Assembly (NCBI GenBank): GCA_020199775.1
Contig: JAIVJZ010000003.1
Coordinates: forward strand, 62,001 to 126,000
Direction of reading: 5' to 3'
Source: Acidobacteriota bacterium
GTDB taxonomy: Bacteria > Acidobacteriota > Blastocatellia > Pyrinomonadales > Pyrinomonadaceae
DNA length: 64,000 nt
The notes under the pieces: model-generated
The model's input: the letters and a program-made list of their open reading frames with translations, nothing else
What the model was told of the DNA's origin: nothing
Database searches by the model: none
Made by a program: the position numbers and the translations under genes
Shown: positions 29,316 through 38,945 of the stretch, piece by piece
How the letters are laid out: each line of letters opens with the position of its first letter
How positions within the stretch are numbered: position 1 is the first letter of the stretch

Positions 29316-30968
29316 TTAAGCGCGCCGCCCGAGCGCGAGCGGACGCCACCACGACTGGATGCGTTTGCCGTTCGCCGTCTGGAGGAGGCTCATCAGGCCG
29401 ATGTAGCCGTAGCCGAAGAAGAAGAGGAAGATGAACGGGAGTGTCCCCCACATGCGCATGTGTACGGCGTACCACAAGGCGCAGAAGAAGTAGGCGGCGA
29501 AGCCGAGTTCCAGGAGCGGCAGCAGGCCGCGCTTGCGCTTGTACTTCTTCGCCTTCCACGTCTCGTCCGTCGATTTCTCCACCTGATACTTCGGCGTCCG
29601 CACAAACTCCGTCTGCACGCCCATCAACGCTTCGATGACGGCGCGCGCGTTCGAGAAGGCCAGCCCGATGCCGACGGCCATCACGAGCGGCAGGTGAAGG
29701 AGGCGACGGCCGCGCCCCGCCTCTTTGTCCAGATACCAGATCGCGGAGCCGTAGAAGAGGATGACCGAGACGGTCGAGAAGAACAGCAGCGGCACGTCGA
29801 AGGCCATCAGGTGGTAGAAGCCCTGATTGTAACGGACGAGCAGGAGCGGGAATTGCAAAAAGCTCGCCACGATCATCAGCGGGTAACTGATGTTGCCCGT
29901 CAGGCGAAAGAACATCTCAAGCCGCACGCGCAAAGGAAGATTCGCGCGCCAGATGCGCGGGTAGAGTTTGATGCCGACCTGCATCACGCCCTTCGCCCAG
30001 CGACGTTGCTGCGCCTTGAAGGCGTTGATCTCGACCGGGATTTCCGAAGGCGCGTCTTCGTCCAAGAGATAAATGAACCGCCAGCCCATCAACTGCGCGC
30101 GGAAACTCAAGTCCGTGTCTTCCGTCAGCGTGTCGTGCTGCCAACCGCCGGAGAGTTCAATCGCGCGGCGACGCCAGATGCCCGCCGTGCCGTTGAAGTT
30201 GAAGAAGCCGCCCGTGCGATTCCTGACCGTCTGCTCGATGACGAAGTGGCCGTCGAGCATGATGGTTTGCAGGCGCGTCAGCAGGTTGTACGCGCCGTTG
30301 ATGTGCGACCAGCGCATCTGCGCGCAGCCGACGAGCGGGTCGGTGAAGTAATCGACGAGTTTGCGCAGGCAGTCGGGCTTGGGCACGAAGTCCGCGTCGA
30401 AGATGGCGAGCAGTTCGCCTTTGGCGGTCTGCGTGCCGTTGGCGAGCGCGCCCGCTTTGAAGCCGGTGCGGTCGCTGCGGTGGATGTAATGGATGTCGAA
30501 ACCTTCGGCGCGATAATGCTCGACGGTGCGGCGCGCGAGCGCGACCGTCTCGTCGGTCGAATCGTCGAGCACCTGTATCTCCATCCGGTCGCGCGGGTAG
30601 TCGAACTGCGTGACGGCGCGCAAGAGTCGCTCGACGACGTACACCTCGTTAAAGAGCGGGAGTTGCACGGTGATGACCGGCAAGTCGGCTTCGGCGAAGC
30701 GCGCCTTCGGGGCGGGTCGGATGTGGCGGTAACGCCAGAAGTCCGCGACCTGCTTGATGCGGTACGCGCCGTAGACGGCGAGCACGCCGAGAATCGAGAA
30801 ATAGAGGATGAGCACCGTCCAGTCGAAGGCGTCGAGTTCGTAGAGCACGCTGATGTTCGACTGCGTGCGCCAGTGCCACGCCCGGACAAAGTCTTCGTCG
30901 AGTTTGTCATACTCGCGCCACAACTCTTCCGCTGTCTTCGATACAGTCTGGATTAAAAAAAGGGACAT
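29316..30968 (-). CDS. Processive family-2 glycosyltransferase (cellulose/mannan-synthase-like)
   Basis: 550 aa inner-membrane enzyme. One N-terminal helix (LILYFSILGVLAVYGAYRI), a cytoplasmic GT2 domain and four or more C-terminal helices. Catalytic signatures in order: DDSTDE (~125), FDADFVP (~180), TEDTDLSFR (~268) and QQRRWAKG (~307), the D,D,D,QxxRW set of processive beta-glycan synthases. It should polymerise a beta-linked polysaccharide from a nucleotide sugar; no partner genes (BcsB, cellulase, exporter) are adjacent, so product and export route are unknown. The C-terminal VRTPKYQVEKSTDETWKAKKYKRKRG segment resembles CslA-type mannan/glucomannan synthase relatives. Confidence 0.92.
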   Translation of the reverse strand: MSLFLIQTVSKTAEELWREYDKLDEDFVRAWHWRTQSNISVLYELDAFDWTVLILYFSILGVLAVYGAYRIKQVADFWRYRHIRPAPKARFAEADLPVITVQLPLFNEVYVVERLLRAVTQFDYPRDRMEIQVLDDSTDETVALARRTVEHYRAEGFDIHYIHRSDRTGFKAGALANGTQTAKGELLAIFDADFVPKPDCLRKLVDYFTDPLVGCAQMRWSHINGAYNLLTRLQTIMLDGHFVIEQTVRNRTGGFFNFNGTAGIWRRRAIELSGGWQHDTLTEDTDLSFRAQLMGWRFIYLLDEDAPSEIPVEINAFKAQQRRWAKGVMQVGIKLYPRIWRANLPLRVRLEMFFRLTGNISYPLMIVASFLQFPLLLVRYNQGFYHLMAFDVPLLFFSTVSVILFYGSAIWYLDKEAGRGRRLLHLPLVMAVGIGLAFSNARAVIEALMGVQTEFVRTPKYQVEKSTDETWKAKKYKRKRGLLPLLELGFAAYFFCALWYAVHMRMWGTLPFIFLFFFGYGYIGLMSLLQTANGKRIQSWWRPLALGRRA

Positions 30969-31264
30969 CTCGGTATTTCTCGCTCAAGGGGAAACTAAAC
31001 AACCGGCGGCAGGGCGAGATGCAAACGCCGCGCTCACAACAGCCTGCGCGCCGCGCGCATCCTCCACACAAAACGAGCAGCGCCTTTGCCGGACGCTGCC
31101 CCGTTAATCGCGCACATTGTAACCGAACGGGCGTGCTCTCACAAATCAACAAAGAGTCATCCGCGCGCTCAAGCGAGAGATGGCTTCCGCTTCACCCTGG
31201 CATCCCTCAACGCTGACTCGTGCTGCTGCAAGCGCGCGGCGCAGGCCGGAGGCGTCAGGTCGCC

Positions 31265-31741
31265 TTAAGAGTTCTGGCGGTGCTCGAAGAAGCGCACACC
31301 CAGCAGGCCGCCGAGCGTGGCGAAGGTAATCGAGAGAGCGCTTCTGACCAGCGAAGTGATGACGATGTTCGGAAGTTTTTGGGCGAATGCTTGAGACTGC
31401 GCCGCTTTCAACTGTTGACTCAACTCTTCGGCCTGCCGCAGGCTGAAACGTTCCATCATCTTGACCAGCAGTTGATCGAAGGACTCGCCGAAGATGAATC
31501 CGAAGGTCAGGCCGACGGTCAAAGCGACAATTGTGCCGATAAGGCCGGCAAGCGCCCCCAACTGCACGCCCTCGCCCATCAACACCGGCTCCCGAGAGCG
31601 GCGGATATACAGATAAGACGCCAGCATTCCACTGGCTATCCAGATGAAGCAACAAAGGCCGGCGAAACTGATCGGGGGGATTGCAGAGAGCAACCCGAAC
31701 GTCACGCCGCCGATCAGGGCAGCGCGCATCTTGTCACTCAT
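31265..31741 (-). CDS. Small polytopic membrane protein, paralogue of the gene at 31890
   Basis: 158 aa, four hydrophobic spans: LIGGVTFGLLSAIPPISF, CCFIWIASGMLASYLYI, LGALAGLIGTIVALTVGLTFGF and ITSLVRSALSITFATLGGLLGVRFF. A charged amphipathic segment (MERFSLRQAEELSQQLKAAQ) lies before the last span. It shares layout and short motifs (xDKxxAAxxxG at the start, CC in span 1-2, YxYxxxS, ALAGxIG, TxGGLxG at the end) with the next gene upstream. I do not recognise a function. It lies about 150 bp after its paralogue, same strand. Confidence 0.75.
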   Translation of the reverse strand: MSDKMRAALIGGVTFGLLSAIPPISFAGLCCFIWIASGMLASYLYIRRSREPVLMGEGVQLGALAGLIGTIVALTVGLTFGFIFGESFDQLLVKMMERFSLRQAEELSQQLKAAQSQAFAQKLPNIVITSLVRSALSITFATLGGLLGVRFFEHRQNS

Positions 31742-31889
31742 ATATTTGAATTCTACGAAAAGGACTAAAGCGAGAACACGGACAGGAGGACGGCGAGCGT
31801 GACGTTCGTCTTGAAACGATCATCGCGCTCACCGTCCCGCTCAAGCACGGGCGTGAAGTTTTAACACGACGCGCCGGGGTCGCCCCTTA

Positions 31890-32480
31890 TTAGCTGCCCG
31901 TCCCGTAAGTGCCGCCGCCGCCGCCGCTGTAACCGCCGCCCGCCGGGGGTTGCGTGCCGCCGCCGCCGCCGCCGTAGTTGGCCGGGGGAGGCGGGGGAGG
32001 CATGGTCGAACCGCCGCCACCGACGCCGCCGGTGCCCTTCTTCCCGAAGATGGCCGCGCCGATCAGGCCGCCGATGGTCGAGAGAATGGTAAAGATGATG
32101 GCGCCGATTATTCCCATCACGAAGAAGAGCGCGAAGCCCGTCAGGGATTCCGGCAGGTTCACGCCCTGATCGCGCAGTTGGGCAAACTGCGCGGTCATCA
32201 CGGCCGAGTTCACGAAATACGAGAGCGGCGTGCCGATGATAAGGTTCAACAACCCGCAGGCCACACCGGCAATCGCGCCGAGCATTGCGCCGTCTTTGGG
32301 GTCTACCGTGGCGTGTGAATTTTTGTTGTAGAGGTAAACGGCCAGAACGCCGGCGGCGATGGGCAGCAGACAGTTGCAGCAGCCCACGCCGGGTATGAAC
32401 GAGCCGACCAGGCCCAACAGGATAATCACAGCACCAACGGCCAGTCCGGCCATTATCGCTGCTTTTGTTTTGTCATTCAT
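31890..32480 (-). CDS. Small polytopic membrane protein with Gly-rich tail
   Basis: 196 aa, four membrane spans (GLAVGAVIILLGLVGSFIPG, CLLPIAAGVLAVYLYNK, MLGAIAGVACGLLNLIIGTP, FALFFVMGIIGAIIFTILSTIGGLIGA) and a Gly/Pro/Tyr-rich C-terminus (GGGGSTMPPPPPPANYGGG). The first half carries a GCCNCLLP cysteine cluster at the second span. It is the likely duplicate of the 31265 gene; the tail is unique to this copy. Function unknown. Confidence 0.75.
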   Translation of the reverse strand: MNDKTKAAIMAGLAVGAVIILLGLVGSFIPGVGCCNCLLPIAAGVLAVYLYNKNSHATVDPKDGAMLGAIAGVACGLLNLIIGTPLSYFVNSAVMTAQFAQLRDQGVNLPESLTGFALFFVMGIIGAIIFTILSTIGGLIGAAIFGKKGTGGVGGGGSTMPPPPPPANYGGGGGGTQPPAGGGYSGGGGGTYGTGS

Positions 32481-32663
32481 GTCTTTGAAACACCTTCGCG
32501 GAGAGATTGGGGTAAAACTTGGGATCGAGCCTGCCAGTCTGCGGCGCGGCCGACGACTGACGGGAAAATGCCTTGCGCGACGAAGTTATAAAATTTCCCC
32601 GAGCGTTTGAGAAAGACCGGGCTGGACAAAAAAGACTCGCGGGTTAGAAAACCTTCCGAGTGT

Positions 32664-33230
32664 TTACGTCGTCAACTCGCTTTTGTTCAAAGCCGCGCGC
32701 GACCGCGCGCGACCGTCGCGGCCTTGCCGTGCGATTTCGACCGCGCCGGGCACGACGTAAAAGGCCGCCCACGCGCCGAGCCATGCGCCCGTCAGAAAGC
32801 GCGACGAGTGCGTGTTCGCCCACACGCCCGTGATGCCGAGCGTGAAATCAAAGGCCGTCGGCAGCAGCGCGAGGATGAGCCATTCGCGGCGCGGCGTCCC
32901 CGTCCGTTGCAGGCGGCGCGAGAGCGGATAGAGCGACACCGCCACGGCGAAGCCCGCGTAGATGCCGAAGCAACGCGCGCACACCCCCAGCGGATGCCCC
33001 GCCACCCAGAAGGCGCGTTCCGGCATCTGGTGACACACGGTTTTCAACCCCTGATAAATCACGAACGCCGTCGCCTCGTGCCCGCCCGACGACAGGAGCG
33101 GCGCGCCCGCGATCAATCCCAGCCACGCCAGCGCGGCCGCGGCCACACACGCCCACGCCGCCCAAGCCCCCCGTGCGGAGAACTCCCTCGGCGCGAACGG
33201 CGAAACGTAGTCGGCGGGTGAAGCAGGCAT
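32664..33230 (-). CDS. DUF2085 membrane protein
   Basis: 188 aa, three to four spans. The DUF2085 signature is clear: TVCHQMPERAFWVAGHPLGVCARCFGIYAGF (~64-94), with a CHQ...ER motif and CARC pair, followed by RREWLILALLPTAFDF and GVWANTHSSRFLTG. Family function is unknown; the conserved Cys/His set suggests metal or redox chemistry at the membrane. It follows glpX on the same strand after a family-A palindrome. Confidence 0.88.
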   Translation of the reverse strand: MPASPADYVSPFAPREFSARGAWAAWACVAAAALAWLGLIAGAPLLSSGGHEATAFVIYQGLKTVCHQMPERAFWVAGHPLGVCARCFGIYAGFAVAVSLYPLSRRLQRTGTPRREWLILALLPTAFDFTLGITGVWANTHSSRFLTGAWLGAWAAFYVVPGAVEIARQGRDGRARSRAALNKSELTT

Positions 33231-33239
33231 AGTTTGGGA

Positions 33240-33334
33240 AACGATGAACGCGGAACGATGAAGGAGGAACGCGGAACGATGAACTGTAAAGATATGTTGC
33301 TTTTACTTCATCGTTCCGCGTTCATCGTTCATCC
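33240..33334. repeat. Family-A palindrome abutting the glpX stop codon
   Basis: GATGAACGCGGAACGATGAA and a second GGAACGCGGAACGATGAA tandem copy (33243-33292) face TTCATCGTTCCGCG-TTCATCGTTCATCC (33307-33334). The right arm touches the TAA of glpX (33335) with no spacer. The duplicated left arm allows two alternative hairpins. Confidence 0.92.
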
Positions 33335-34393
33335 TTAGAATCTAATGACCGTGTCGGGACCGCCCTCGACGTGGACGGTATCGACGAAGCGGATATGGCG
33401 CGACTCGGTGGTCATCACGAGCGAGTGCGTGCGTTTGCCCGCGCCGAAGAAGCGGACGCCGCGCAGGAGCGCGCCGTCGGTGACGCCCGTGGCGGCGAAG
33501 ATGATCTTTTTGCCGGGCGCGAGGTCGTCCGTGCTGTAAACTTTGTTCGGGTCGTCGATCCCCATCTCCTTCAGGCGGCTGACGACCTCCTCCTGCGGCG
33601 GCACTTTGTTCTTGTCCACGTCCAGCCGCTCCGGGTCAAACACCAGACGCGCCTGTATCTCGCCGTTCAGACACTTCATCGCGGCGGCCGTAATCACCCC
33701 TTCGGGCGCGCCGCCGATGCCCATCAGCGCGTGGATGTTCGTGCCCGCGACGGCGGCCGAGATGCCCGCCGAGAGGTCGCCGTCGGAGATGAGACGGATG
33801 CGCGCGCCCGCGTCGCGCACTTCCTGAATCAGTTTGCGGTGGCGCGTGCGGTCGAGCACGATGACGGTCAGGTCGTTCACCTCGCGCCCTAAGCCTTTGG
33901 CAATCGCGGCGAGGTTATTCGTGACCGAGGCGTTGATGTCGATGAGGCCGCGCGACGAAGGGCCGACGACGATCTTGTCCATGTAGATGTCGGGGGCGTT
34001 GAGGAGCCCGCCGCGTTCTGAGGCGGCGAGCACGGCGATGGCGTTGTTTGCGCCGAGCGCGCAGAGGTTCGTGCCTTCGAGCGGATCGACGGCGATGTCG
34101 ACTTCGGGGTAAATCTCGTCGCACGGTTCGCCCTTCTCGCGGGCGGCGCGTACGCCCTCGCCGACCTCTTCGCCGATGTAGAGCATCGGGGCTTCGTCGC
34201 GCTCGCCCTCGCCGATCACGATCCGGCCGAGCATCGGCACGGTGTCCATCACCGTGCGCATCGCCTCGACCGCGACGTGATCGGAATACTTGCGGTCGCC
34301 CTGTCCCATCGTCTTCGCGGCCTCGATGGCCGCCGCCTCGCAGACGCGCAGGAAGTCTAACGACAGGTGCTCGGTCTGTATCTCATAGCCCAT
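33335..34393 (-). CDS. glpX: Class II fructose-1,6-bisphosphatase (GlpX)
   Basis: 352 aa from ATG 34393 ([17 protein letters not shown]), preceded by GGGAG; the longer frame upstream has no family similarity. The enzyme removes the 1-phosphate of fructose 1,6-bisphosphate in gluconeogenesis. Diagnostic motifs: [19 protein letters not shown] (~56), the metal/phosphate site [12 protein letters not shown] (~93), DRTRHRKLI and [21 protein letters not shown] (~210). Length is normal. DUF2085 lies downstream. Confidence 0.96.
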   Translation of the reverse strand: MGYEIQTEHLSLDFLRVCEAAAIEAAKTMGQGDRKYSDHVAVEAMRTVMDTVPMLGRIVIGEGERDEAPMLYIGEEVGEGVRAAREKGEPCDEIYPEVDIAVDPLEGTNLCALGANNAIAVLAASERGGLLNAPDIYMDKIVVGPSSRGLIDINASVTNNLAAIAKGLGREVNDLTVIVLDRTRHRKLIQEVRDAGARIRLISDGDLSAGISAAVAGTNIHALMGIGGAPEGVITAAAMKCLNGEIQARLVFDPERLDVDKNKVPPQEEVVSRLKEMGIDDPNKVYSTDDLAPGKKIIFAATGVTDGALLRGVRFFGAGKRTHSLVMTTESRHIRFVDTVHVEGGPDTVIRF

Positions 34394-34562
34394 GCCCTTT
34401 TTTTGTCTCCCGGTCTTAAATGATATTTGCGGCGAGCCGGTGAAAGCGTTGCGTGCCGCCCGCGCCCCTTCGGAAATGCGCCGCCATACTAACAGAGAGG
34501 GCGCAGAATTTATAGACTCTTGTGCCGGCGGGAAACGGCCACGCGGCGAGAAATGGAAGGCG

Positions 34563-34591
34563 GGGCTTGCGATCAACTTGATCGCAAGCCC
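34563..34591. other. Perfect 12-bp hairpin 3' of the acyl-CoA dehydrogenase gene
   Basis: GGGCTTGCGATC (34563-34574) pairs with GATCGCAAGCCC (34580-34591), loop AACTT. No U-tract follows on either strand. It lies 38 nt after the acyl-CoA dehydrogenase stop, so it may be a 3'-end stabiliser or Rho-assisted terminator. Confidence 0.6.
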
Positions 34592-34628
34592 ACATTCGGA
34601 TGTTTGGTTCAAGCGTTTCTTTATTTCG

Positions 34629-35864
34629 TTAGTCAGCCCCGACCGCCTCGCGCGCGTCGGCGGCGCGATAGGGCGGCAGGGTCTTGCGCGCGGCCTTCTC
34701 TTTCTTCAAGCCCAGAGCCCAGTCGGCCTGCATCAGCGTGTGGATGTCGCGCGTGCCCTCGTAGATGATCGCGGCCTTGCAGTTGCGCAGGTAACGCTCG
34801 ACGGGGTAGTCGTTCGAGAAGCCGTTCGCGCCGTGGACTTCAATCGCCATCGAGGCCGCCTTCTCGCTCCTGACCGTGGCCTGCCACTTGGCGAGACTCG
34901 TCTCTTTGGCGTTCGGCCTGCCCTCGTTCTTCAGGTAGCCCGCGCGCAGCCAGAGCAGATGCGACATCTGGTAGTCTGCTTCCATCTCGGCGATCTTCTG
35001 TTTGACGAGTTGGTGGTTGGCGATCTTCGTGCCGAAGGTTTCGCGCGAGTTGGCGTAGGCGATGGAGGCGTCGCGCGAGGCACGGATGATCCCCGTCGCG
35101 CCCGAGGCGACGGTGTAACGCCCCTGTTCCAACGCGAACATGGCGATCTTGAAACCCTCGCCCTCTTCGCCCACGAGGTTCTCGGCGGGCACGCGCACGT
35201 CCGTCAGGTTGAAGTAGCCGGTGTTACCCGCGCGGATGCCCATCTTGCCGTGGATCGTGCCGGAGGAGAACCCGGGCATCGAGCGTTCGACGATGAAACA
35301 ACTCATGCCGGTGTGGTCGCGCTTGCGTCGCTTCTCCTCGTCCGTCCAGCAGAAGAAGAGGAAGTTGTCGGCCACGTCGCCCGCGAGGCTGATCCACATC
35401 TTCTCGCCGTTCAAGACCCACTCGTCGCCCTCGCGCTTGCCCGTAGAACGCGCGCCCACCACGTCAGACCCCGCGCCCGGTTCGGTCAGGCCGTAGGTGG
35501 CGATCTTCTCGCCCTTCGCCTGCGGCACGAGATACCTGCGCTTCTGCTCCTCTGTGCCCCACGAATAGAGCGTGAGCGAGTTCAGACCCGTGTGGACGGA
35601 CATGACGACGCGCATGAAGGTGTCCACGGCTTCGAGTTCTTCGCACACGAGGCCGAGCGCGATGTAGTCGAAGCCCGCGCCGCCGTACTCTTCGGGGATG
35701 CAGACGCCGAGCAGGTTCAACTCCGCCATCTTGTCGAGGATCGAGCGGTCGAAGCGTTGTTGCTCGTCGAGCTCTTTGATGCGCGGGGCGACCTCGCGCT
35801 GCGCAAACTCGCGCACGGTGTTGCGGATGGACTTGTGATCTTCGGTCAGTTCAAAATCTATCAT
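34629..35864 (-). CDS. Acyl-CoA dehydrogenase
   Basis: 411 aa FAD enzyme for alpha,beta-desaturation of acyl-CoA. Seen: N-terminal helical domain from [22 protein letters not shown], the [11 protein letters not shown] flavin segment (~135), [15 protein letters not shown], the RxxxFG element in [13 protein letters not shown], and the catalytic-base region [18 protein letters not shown] (~370), where Glu of YEGT is the short-chain/glutaryl-type base. Length is standard; the last ~25 residues are an extra Lys/Arg-rich tail. Chain-length preference cannot be read. It stands alone, more than 200 bp from both neighbours. Confidence 0.95.
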   Translation of the reverse strand: MIDFELTEDHKSIRNTVREFAQREVAPRIKELDEQQRFDRSILDKMAELNLLGVCIPEEYGGAGFDYIALGLVCEELEAVDTFMRVVMSVHTGLNSLTLYSWGTEEQKRRYLVPQAKGEKIATYGLTEPGAGSDVVGARSTGKREGDEWVLNGEKMWISLAGDVADNFLFFCWTDEEKRRKRDHTGMSCFIVERSMPGFSSGTIHGKMGIRAGNTGYFNLTDVRVPAENLVGEEGEGFKIAMFALEQGRYTVASGATGIIRASRDASIAYANSRETFGTKIANHQLVKQKIAEMEADYQMSHLLWLRAGYLKNEGRPNAKETSLAKWQATVRSEKAASMAIEVHGANGFSNDYPVERYLRNCKAAIIYEGTRDIHTLMQADWALGLKKEKAARKTLPPYRAADAREAVGAD

Positions 35865-36080
35865 CTGTAGGTTTCCTTAAAATTGAAATCGGGTCGAGAC
35901 GCGCACTCGCACGGACGAGGTTCGGGGGCGATTCGGCGTTTGCGGTTTATTCATGACGAACGGGCGCGAGTTTAAAAGGCATCTTACACCACGGGCGGGC
36001 GCGTATAAAAGTCGGGCGGGCGGCGGCGGGCGCGTGTGCGGAGAAGGCGGCGGGTCGAGCTCGGAGCGGCGCGCTAATCT

Positions 36081-36788
36081 TCAACTGAACAGGCGTTCGT
36101 ATTCCGCCCGCACGACGTGGTAGCACTCGCACGCGGCGGCTTCCAGAGCCTCGCGATCAAGGATCAAGACATTCCCGCGGTTGTAGCGGATCAGGTTTCG
36201 CTCCTGAAGTTTGGCGGCGGCCTCGCTGACCCCTGCGCGGCGGACGCCGAGCATCACGGCGAGGTATTCGTGCGTGAGGTTGACTTCGTGCGAGCCGACG
36301 CCGTCGCTGCTCATCAAGAGCCAGCGGGTGAGGCGGGCTTCGATGTGGTGGAGGCGGTTGCAGGCCACCGACTGCGAGCCGACGACGATGACCGTGTGGA
36401 TGTAGCGGTTGATGATTTTCTTCAACGCGCCGCCGCGTTCGTACAAGTCTTTGACAACCGACGCTTTGACGCGGACGGCCTCGCCGGGGATTTGCACGAA
36501 GGTCGGCATCGTGGTCTCCGAGGCGTCGAGCATGACGGGCGCGCCCGACATCCCTTCGCGCCCGATGGAGCCGGATTCGATGATCGCGCCGTCTTCCATC
36601 GTCGTCACCATCGAGAGCAGGCAGTTGAGCGGGAAATAGATGTCTTTGATCGGCACGTGCGGCTCGATGATCCGGTCGCCGTGCGAGAGCGGCACCCGCT
36701 CCATGTGCGGGCGCAGGAGTTCCAGTTCGTCGCCTGACAGGTGCGCCAGCAGGCGGTTGGCGGTTGGGGCGCGGCTGTGTTGAGTCAT
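36081..36788 (-). CDS. Crp/Fnr-family transcriptional regulator
   Basis: 235 aa. N-terminal cyclic-nucleotide-binding-like beta roll (LSHGDRIIEPHVPIKDIYFPLNCLLSMVT...SGSIGREGMSGAPVML) and C-terminal winged helix with LTHEYLAVMLGVRRAGVSEAAAKLQERNLIRYNRGNVLIL as the recognition region. There is no N-terminal Fe-S cysteine set and the cAMP phosphate cassette (RxA) is not evident, so the signal is unknown. Such regulators in this group often act as stress or biofilm switches. The pseudo-receiver gene lies 91 bp upstream in transcription order. Confidence 0.9.
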   Translation of the reverse strand: MTQHSRAPTANRLLAHLSGDELELLRPHMERVPLSHGDRIIEPHVPIKDIYFPLNCLLSMVTTMEDGAIIESGSIGREGMSGAPVMLDASETTMPTFVQIPGEAVRVKASVVKDLYERGGALKKIINRYIHTVIVVGSQSVACNRLHHIEARLTRWLLMSSDGVGSHEVNLTHEYLAVMLGVRRAGVSEAAAKLQERNLIRYNRGNVLILDREALEAAACECYHVVRAEYERLFS

Positions 36789-36837
36789 CGGTTATTCCCT
36801 TGTCGAGCTACGAGGCAAGAGGTCGAACGTGAATGCG

Positions 36838-36888
36838 CGCGGAATAGACGCGCGACCGGCTGACGTGCGCGTCGCACGTCTATTCGCC
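36838..36888. other. Hairpin overlapping the stop codon of the pseudo-receiver gene
   Basis: GCGGAATAGACG (about 36839-36850) faces CGTCTATTCGCCGC (36877-36890) across a GC-rich centre with its own GCGCG/CGCGT pairing. The TAG stop (36880-36882) sits inside the stem. It matches the stop-proximal hairpin pattern of this region. Confidence 0.6.
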
Positions 36889-37290
36889 GCCGGTCTTCGA
36901 CGTGAGACGGCGGAGAAGATTCTTCAACTGGTAAGGGTCTTCGAGATACGTCACCCAGTCGTTGTCGCCTACTTTCACGTCCTTACCTTCCAACTCCACG
37001 CCGTACTTTTCGGCGATGACGACGAGCGGCGTGTGCCCGTCATACTTCGCATATGTTCGGAGACGACGCCCGATTTGCAAAACTTCGTCGGTCGTCTTGC
37101 CGACCAGATTAATCAGCAGCAGATCGGCCTGAACGACGCCGTCGCCGAGTCGTTCCTGCGCGTCCTCTTCGTCCAACGCCAGCAAGACACGATAGCCGTA
37201 ATTTTTCAGATTCCCCTTCAAGATGGGGCGCGTCTCGTCGTCCTCTTCGACGAGAAAAATGGTCGGCTGATTCCCCTGATCGTCACTCAT
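36880..37290 (-). CDS. Receiver-like protein lacking the phospho-acceptor Asp
   Basis: 136 aa, CheY-like fold. The acidic pair is present (IFLVEEDDETR, ~11-21), but the position of the phospho-Asp reads ADLLLINLVGK, with Asn in its place, and the conserved Lys of KP reads LEDPYQ. The usual Thr/Ser after strand 4 reads VVIAEK. Three of the five catalytic positions are therefore changed. It is probably a pseudo-receiver that signals by binding, not phosphorylation. It lies next to a Crp-like regulator gene and 210 bp from the CCA-adding enzyme gene. Confidence 0.82.
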   Translation of the reverse strand: MSDDQGNQPTIFLVEEDDETRPILKGNLKNYGYRVLLALDEEDAQERLGDGVVQADLLLINLVGKTTDEVLQIGRRLRTYAKYDGHTPLVVIAEKYGVELEGKDVKVGDNDWVTYLEDPYQLKNLLRRLTSKTGGE

Positions 37291-37500
37291 CCACGGTGCC
37301 TCCTTATGATAAACGGAAATAATGCCATATTGAAGGTCGCCGGTATGTCCGGTTTAGGACAGACGCCGCCCCGTCAAATACAGCCACGGCCACATCGCCC
37401 TCTTTGACCGCGAAAAACCGGAAGCCGATTCGTGCGAACGTTGCGCGATTGTGAAAAATGGACTTCATCGTCCGCACGCGTAGACGCTCCACGGCGCGAC

Positions 37501-38904
37501 TCATACCGCCCCGCCCTTTGTCCCAACCAACTCCGCGGCCGCCGCTTGCGCCTCTTCGAGTGTGCGCACGCGGCCGTCCAGTTGCATCTCGTAGACGGCG
37601 CGCGTGATTTCGCCGATGCGCGGCGAGGGCGCGAGCCCCATCGCCAGCAGATGCCGCCCCAACAGCAGGGGCGCGGGCGGGCGCGTCTCCACCGCCAACT
37701 CGCGCGCCCGCGCGATGAACCACTCCTGCGGCACGGCGTCGAACCAACGCTCGCGCGGAACCCAGGGGGCGTTGCGCCCGAGCGTGTCGGCACGCGCCAC
37801 GCGGTACAGCAGGTCGAGTTCGCAACGGCGCGCGAGGCGGCGGAACGCGCCCTCCGAAACTTCCTCGCGCTTGAGGTAAAACTCGCCCGGCTTCAAATGC
37901 GCCCGCACGAGTTCGACCACCTGCGCGCGCACGTCGTAACCGTCGAGCGTGTGGATTTTCAGACGTTCCAGAAACGCTACGGTCGGCGCGACGCCCGCCT
38001 CGTCGTGCCCGCGCGAGCGCGTGCGACCTTCGACAAAGGCGGTCGTCGCGGGCTTGCCGAAGTCGTGACACAGCGCGGCCAGCATCACCGTCATCGCCTT
38101 CGCGTAAGGCAGGTCGTCAATCAACTCGCGCGCGCGGTCGAGGGTGAGCCATGTGTGCACGTCAACGTCTCCTTCCGGGTGCCAGTCGTATTCCTGCGGC
38201 ACGCCGGAGAGGGCTTGAATTTCGGGGAAGAGTTGCGGCGTGGCGTTCAACTTCGCGAGCCACCGGAATCCGACCGAAGGCCGCGTCGCGCCGAGGAGCA
38301 ACTTTTCCAACTCGCCCCAGACGCGCTCGGCGGGCAAGTCCGACAGGTCAATCGCGCGGCACAACTCGACCGTCTCCGGCTCGATGTCAAACTCGAAACG
38401 CGCCGCCAGTTGCGCCGCGCGCAGCACGCGCAGGGAGTCTTCGGCGAACGTCTCGTGCGAGACGGCGCGCAAGAGTCGGCGTTCGAGATCGGCGCGGCCT
38501 TCGTAGGGATCGAGCACCTCGCCCGTGAGCGGGTCTTGGAGGATGGCGTTGATGCGGAAGTCGCGTCGGCGCGCGGCCTCGGCCACGGTCATGTGCGGGT
38601 CGCCTTCGATGACGAAACCGCGATGGCCGCGCCCCTGCTTGCGCTCGCGGCGCGGGAGCGACACGTCCAAGTCGTGGCCGAGTTTGTAGACCGTGAACGC
38701 CTCGCCGACGGCGTCCACGCGGCCGAACTGTTCCAGCAGCGCGCGCAGAAGCGCGGGTTCGACGCCGTAGACTTCCACGTCCCAATCCTTCGGCTCGCGC
38801 CCCGCGAGCGCGTCGCGCACGCAACCGCCGACGAGCAGCGCTCGGCCTCCCGCCTCACGGACGGCAGCCGCCAGCGCGCGAATTTTAGAAGGAACTTTAC
38901 GCAT
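37501..38904 (-). CDS. cca: CCA tRNA nucleotidyltransferase with HD domain
   Basis: 467 aa from ATG 38904 (MRKVPSKIRALAAAV); a TTG 27 nt upstream is possible. Neither start has a clear Shine-Dalgarno. The class II nucleotidyltransferase head shows GGCVRD (~28), the metal pair in DWDVEVYG and RRRDFRINAI; an HD phosphohydrolase part has LAALCHDFGKP (~258). The enzyme adds or repairs the 3'-CCA of tRNA. Whether it does all three additions or only poly(A)/A-addition cannot be told from motifs. Confidence 0.92.
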   Translation of the reverse strand: MRKVPSKIRALAAAVREAGGRALLVGGCVRDALAGREPKDWDVEVYGVEPALLRALLEQFGRVDAVGEAFTVYKLGHDLDVSLPRRERKQGRGHRGFVIEGDPHMTVAEAARRRDFRINAILQDPLTGEVLDPYEGRADLERRLLRAVSHETFAEDSLRVLRAAQLAARFEFDIEPETVELCRAIDLSDLPAERVWGELEKLLLGATRPSVGFRWLAKLNATPQLFPEIQALSGVPQEYDWHPEGDVDVHTWLTLDRARELIDDLPYAKAMTVMLAALCHDFGKPATTAFVEGRTRSRGHDEAGVAPTVAFLERLKIHTLDGYDVRAQVVELVRAHLKPGEFYLKREEVSEGAFRRLARRCELDLLYRVARADTLGRNAPWVPRERWFDAVPQEWFIARARELAVETRPPAPLLLGRHLLAMGLAPSPRIGEITRAVYEMQLDGRVRTLEEAQAAAAELVGTKGGAV

Positions 38905-38945
38905 CGAGTGAAAGGCGTCGCGCGTCTGCAAAACTACTTCTGTCT

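Noticed and set aside
31146..31655. Alternative frame over the 158-aa membrane protein gene
   Set aside because: It contains no membrane pattern or motif and conflicts with the clear four-span protein in the other frame.
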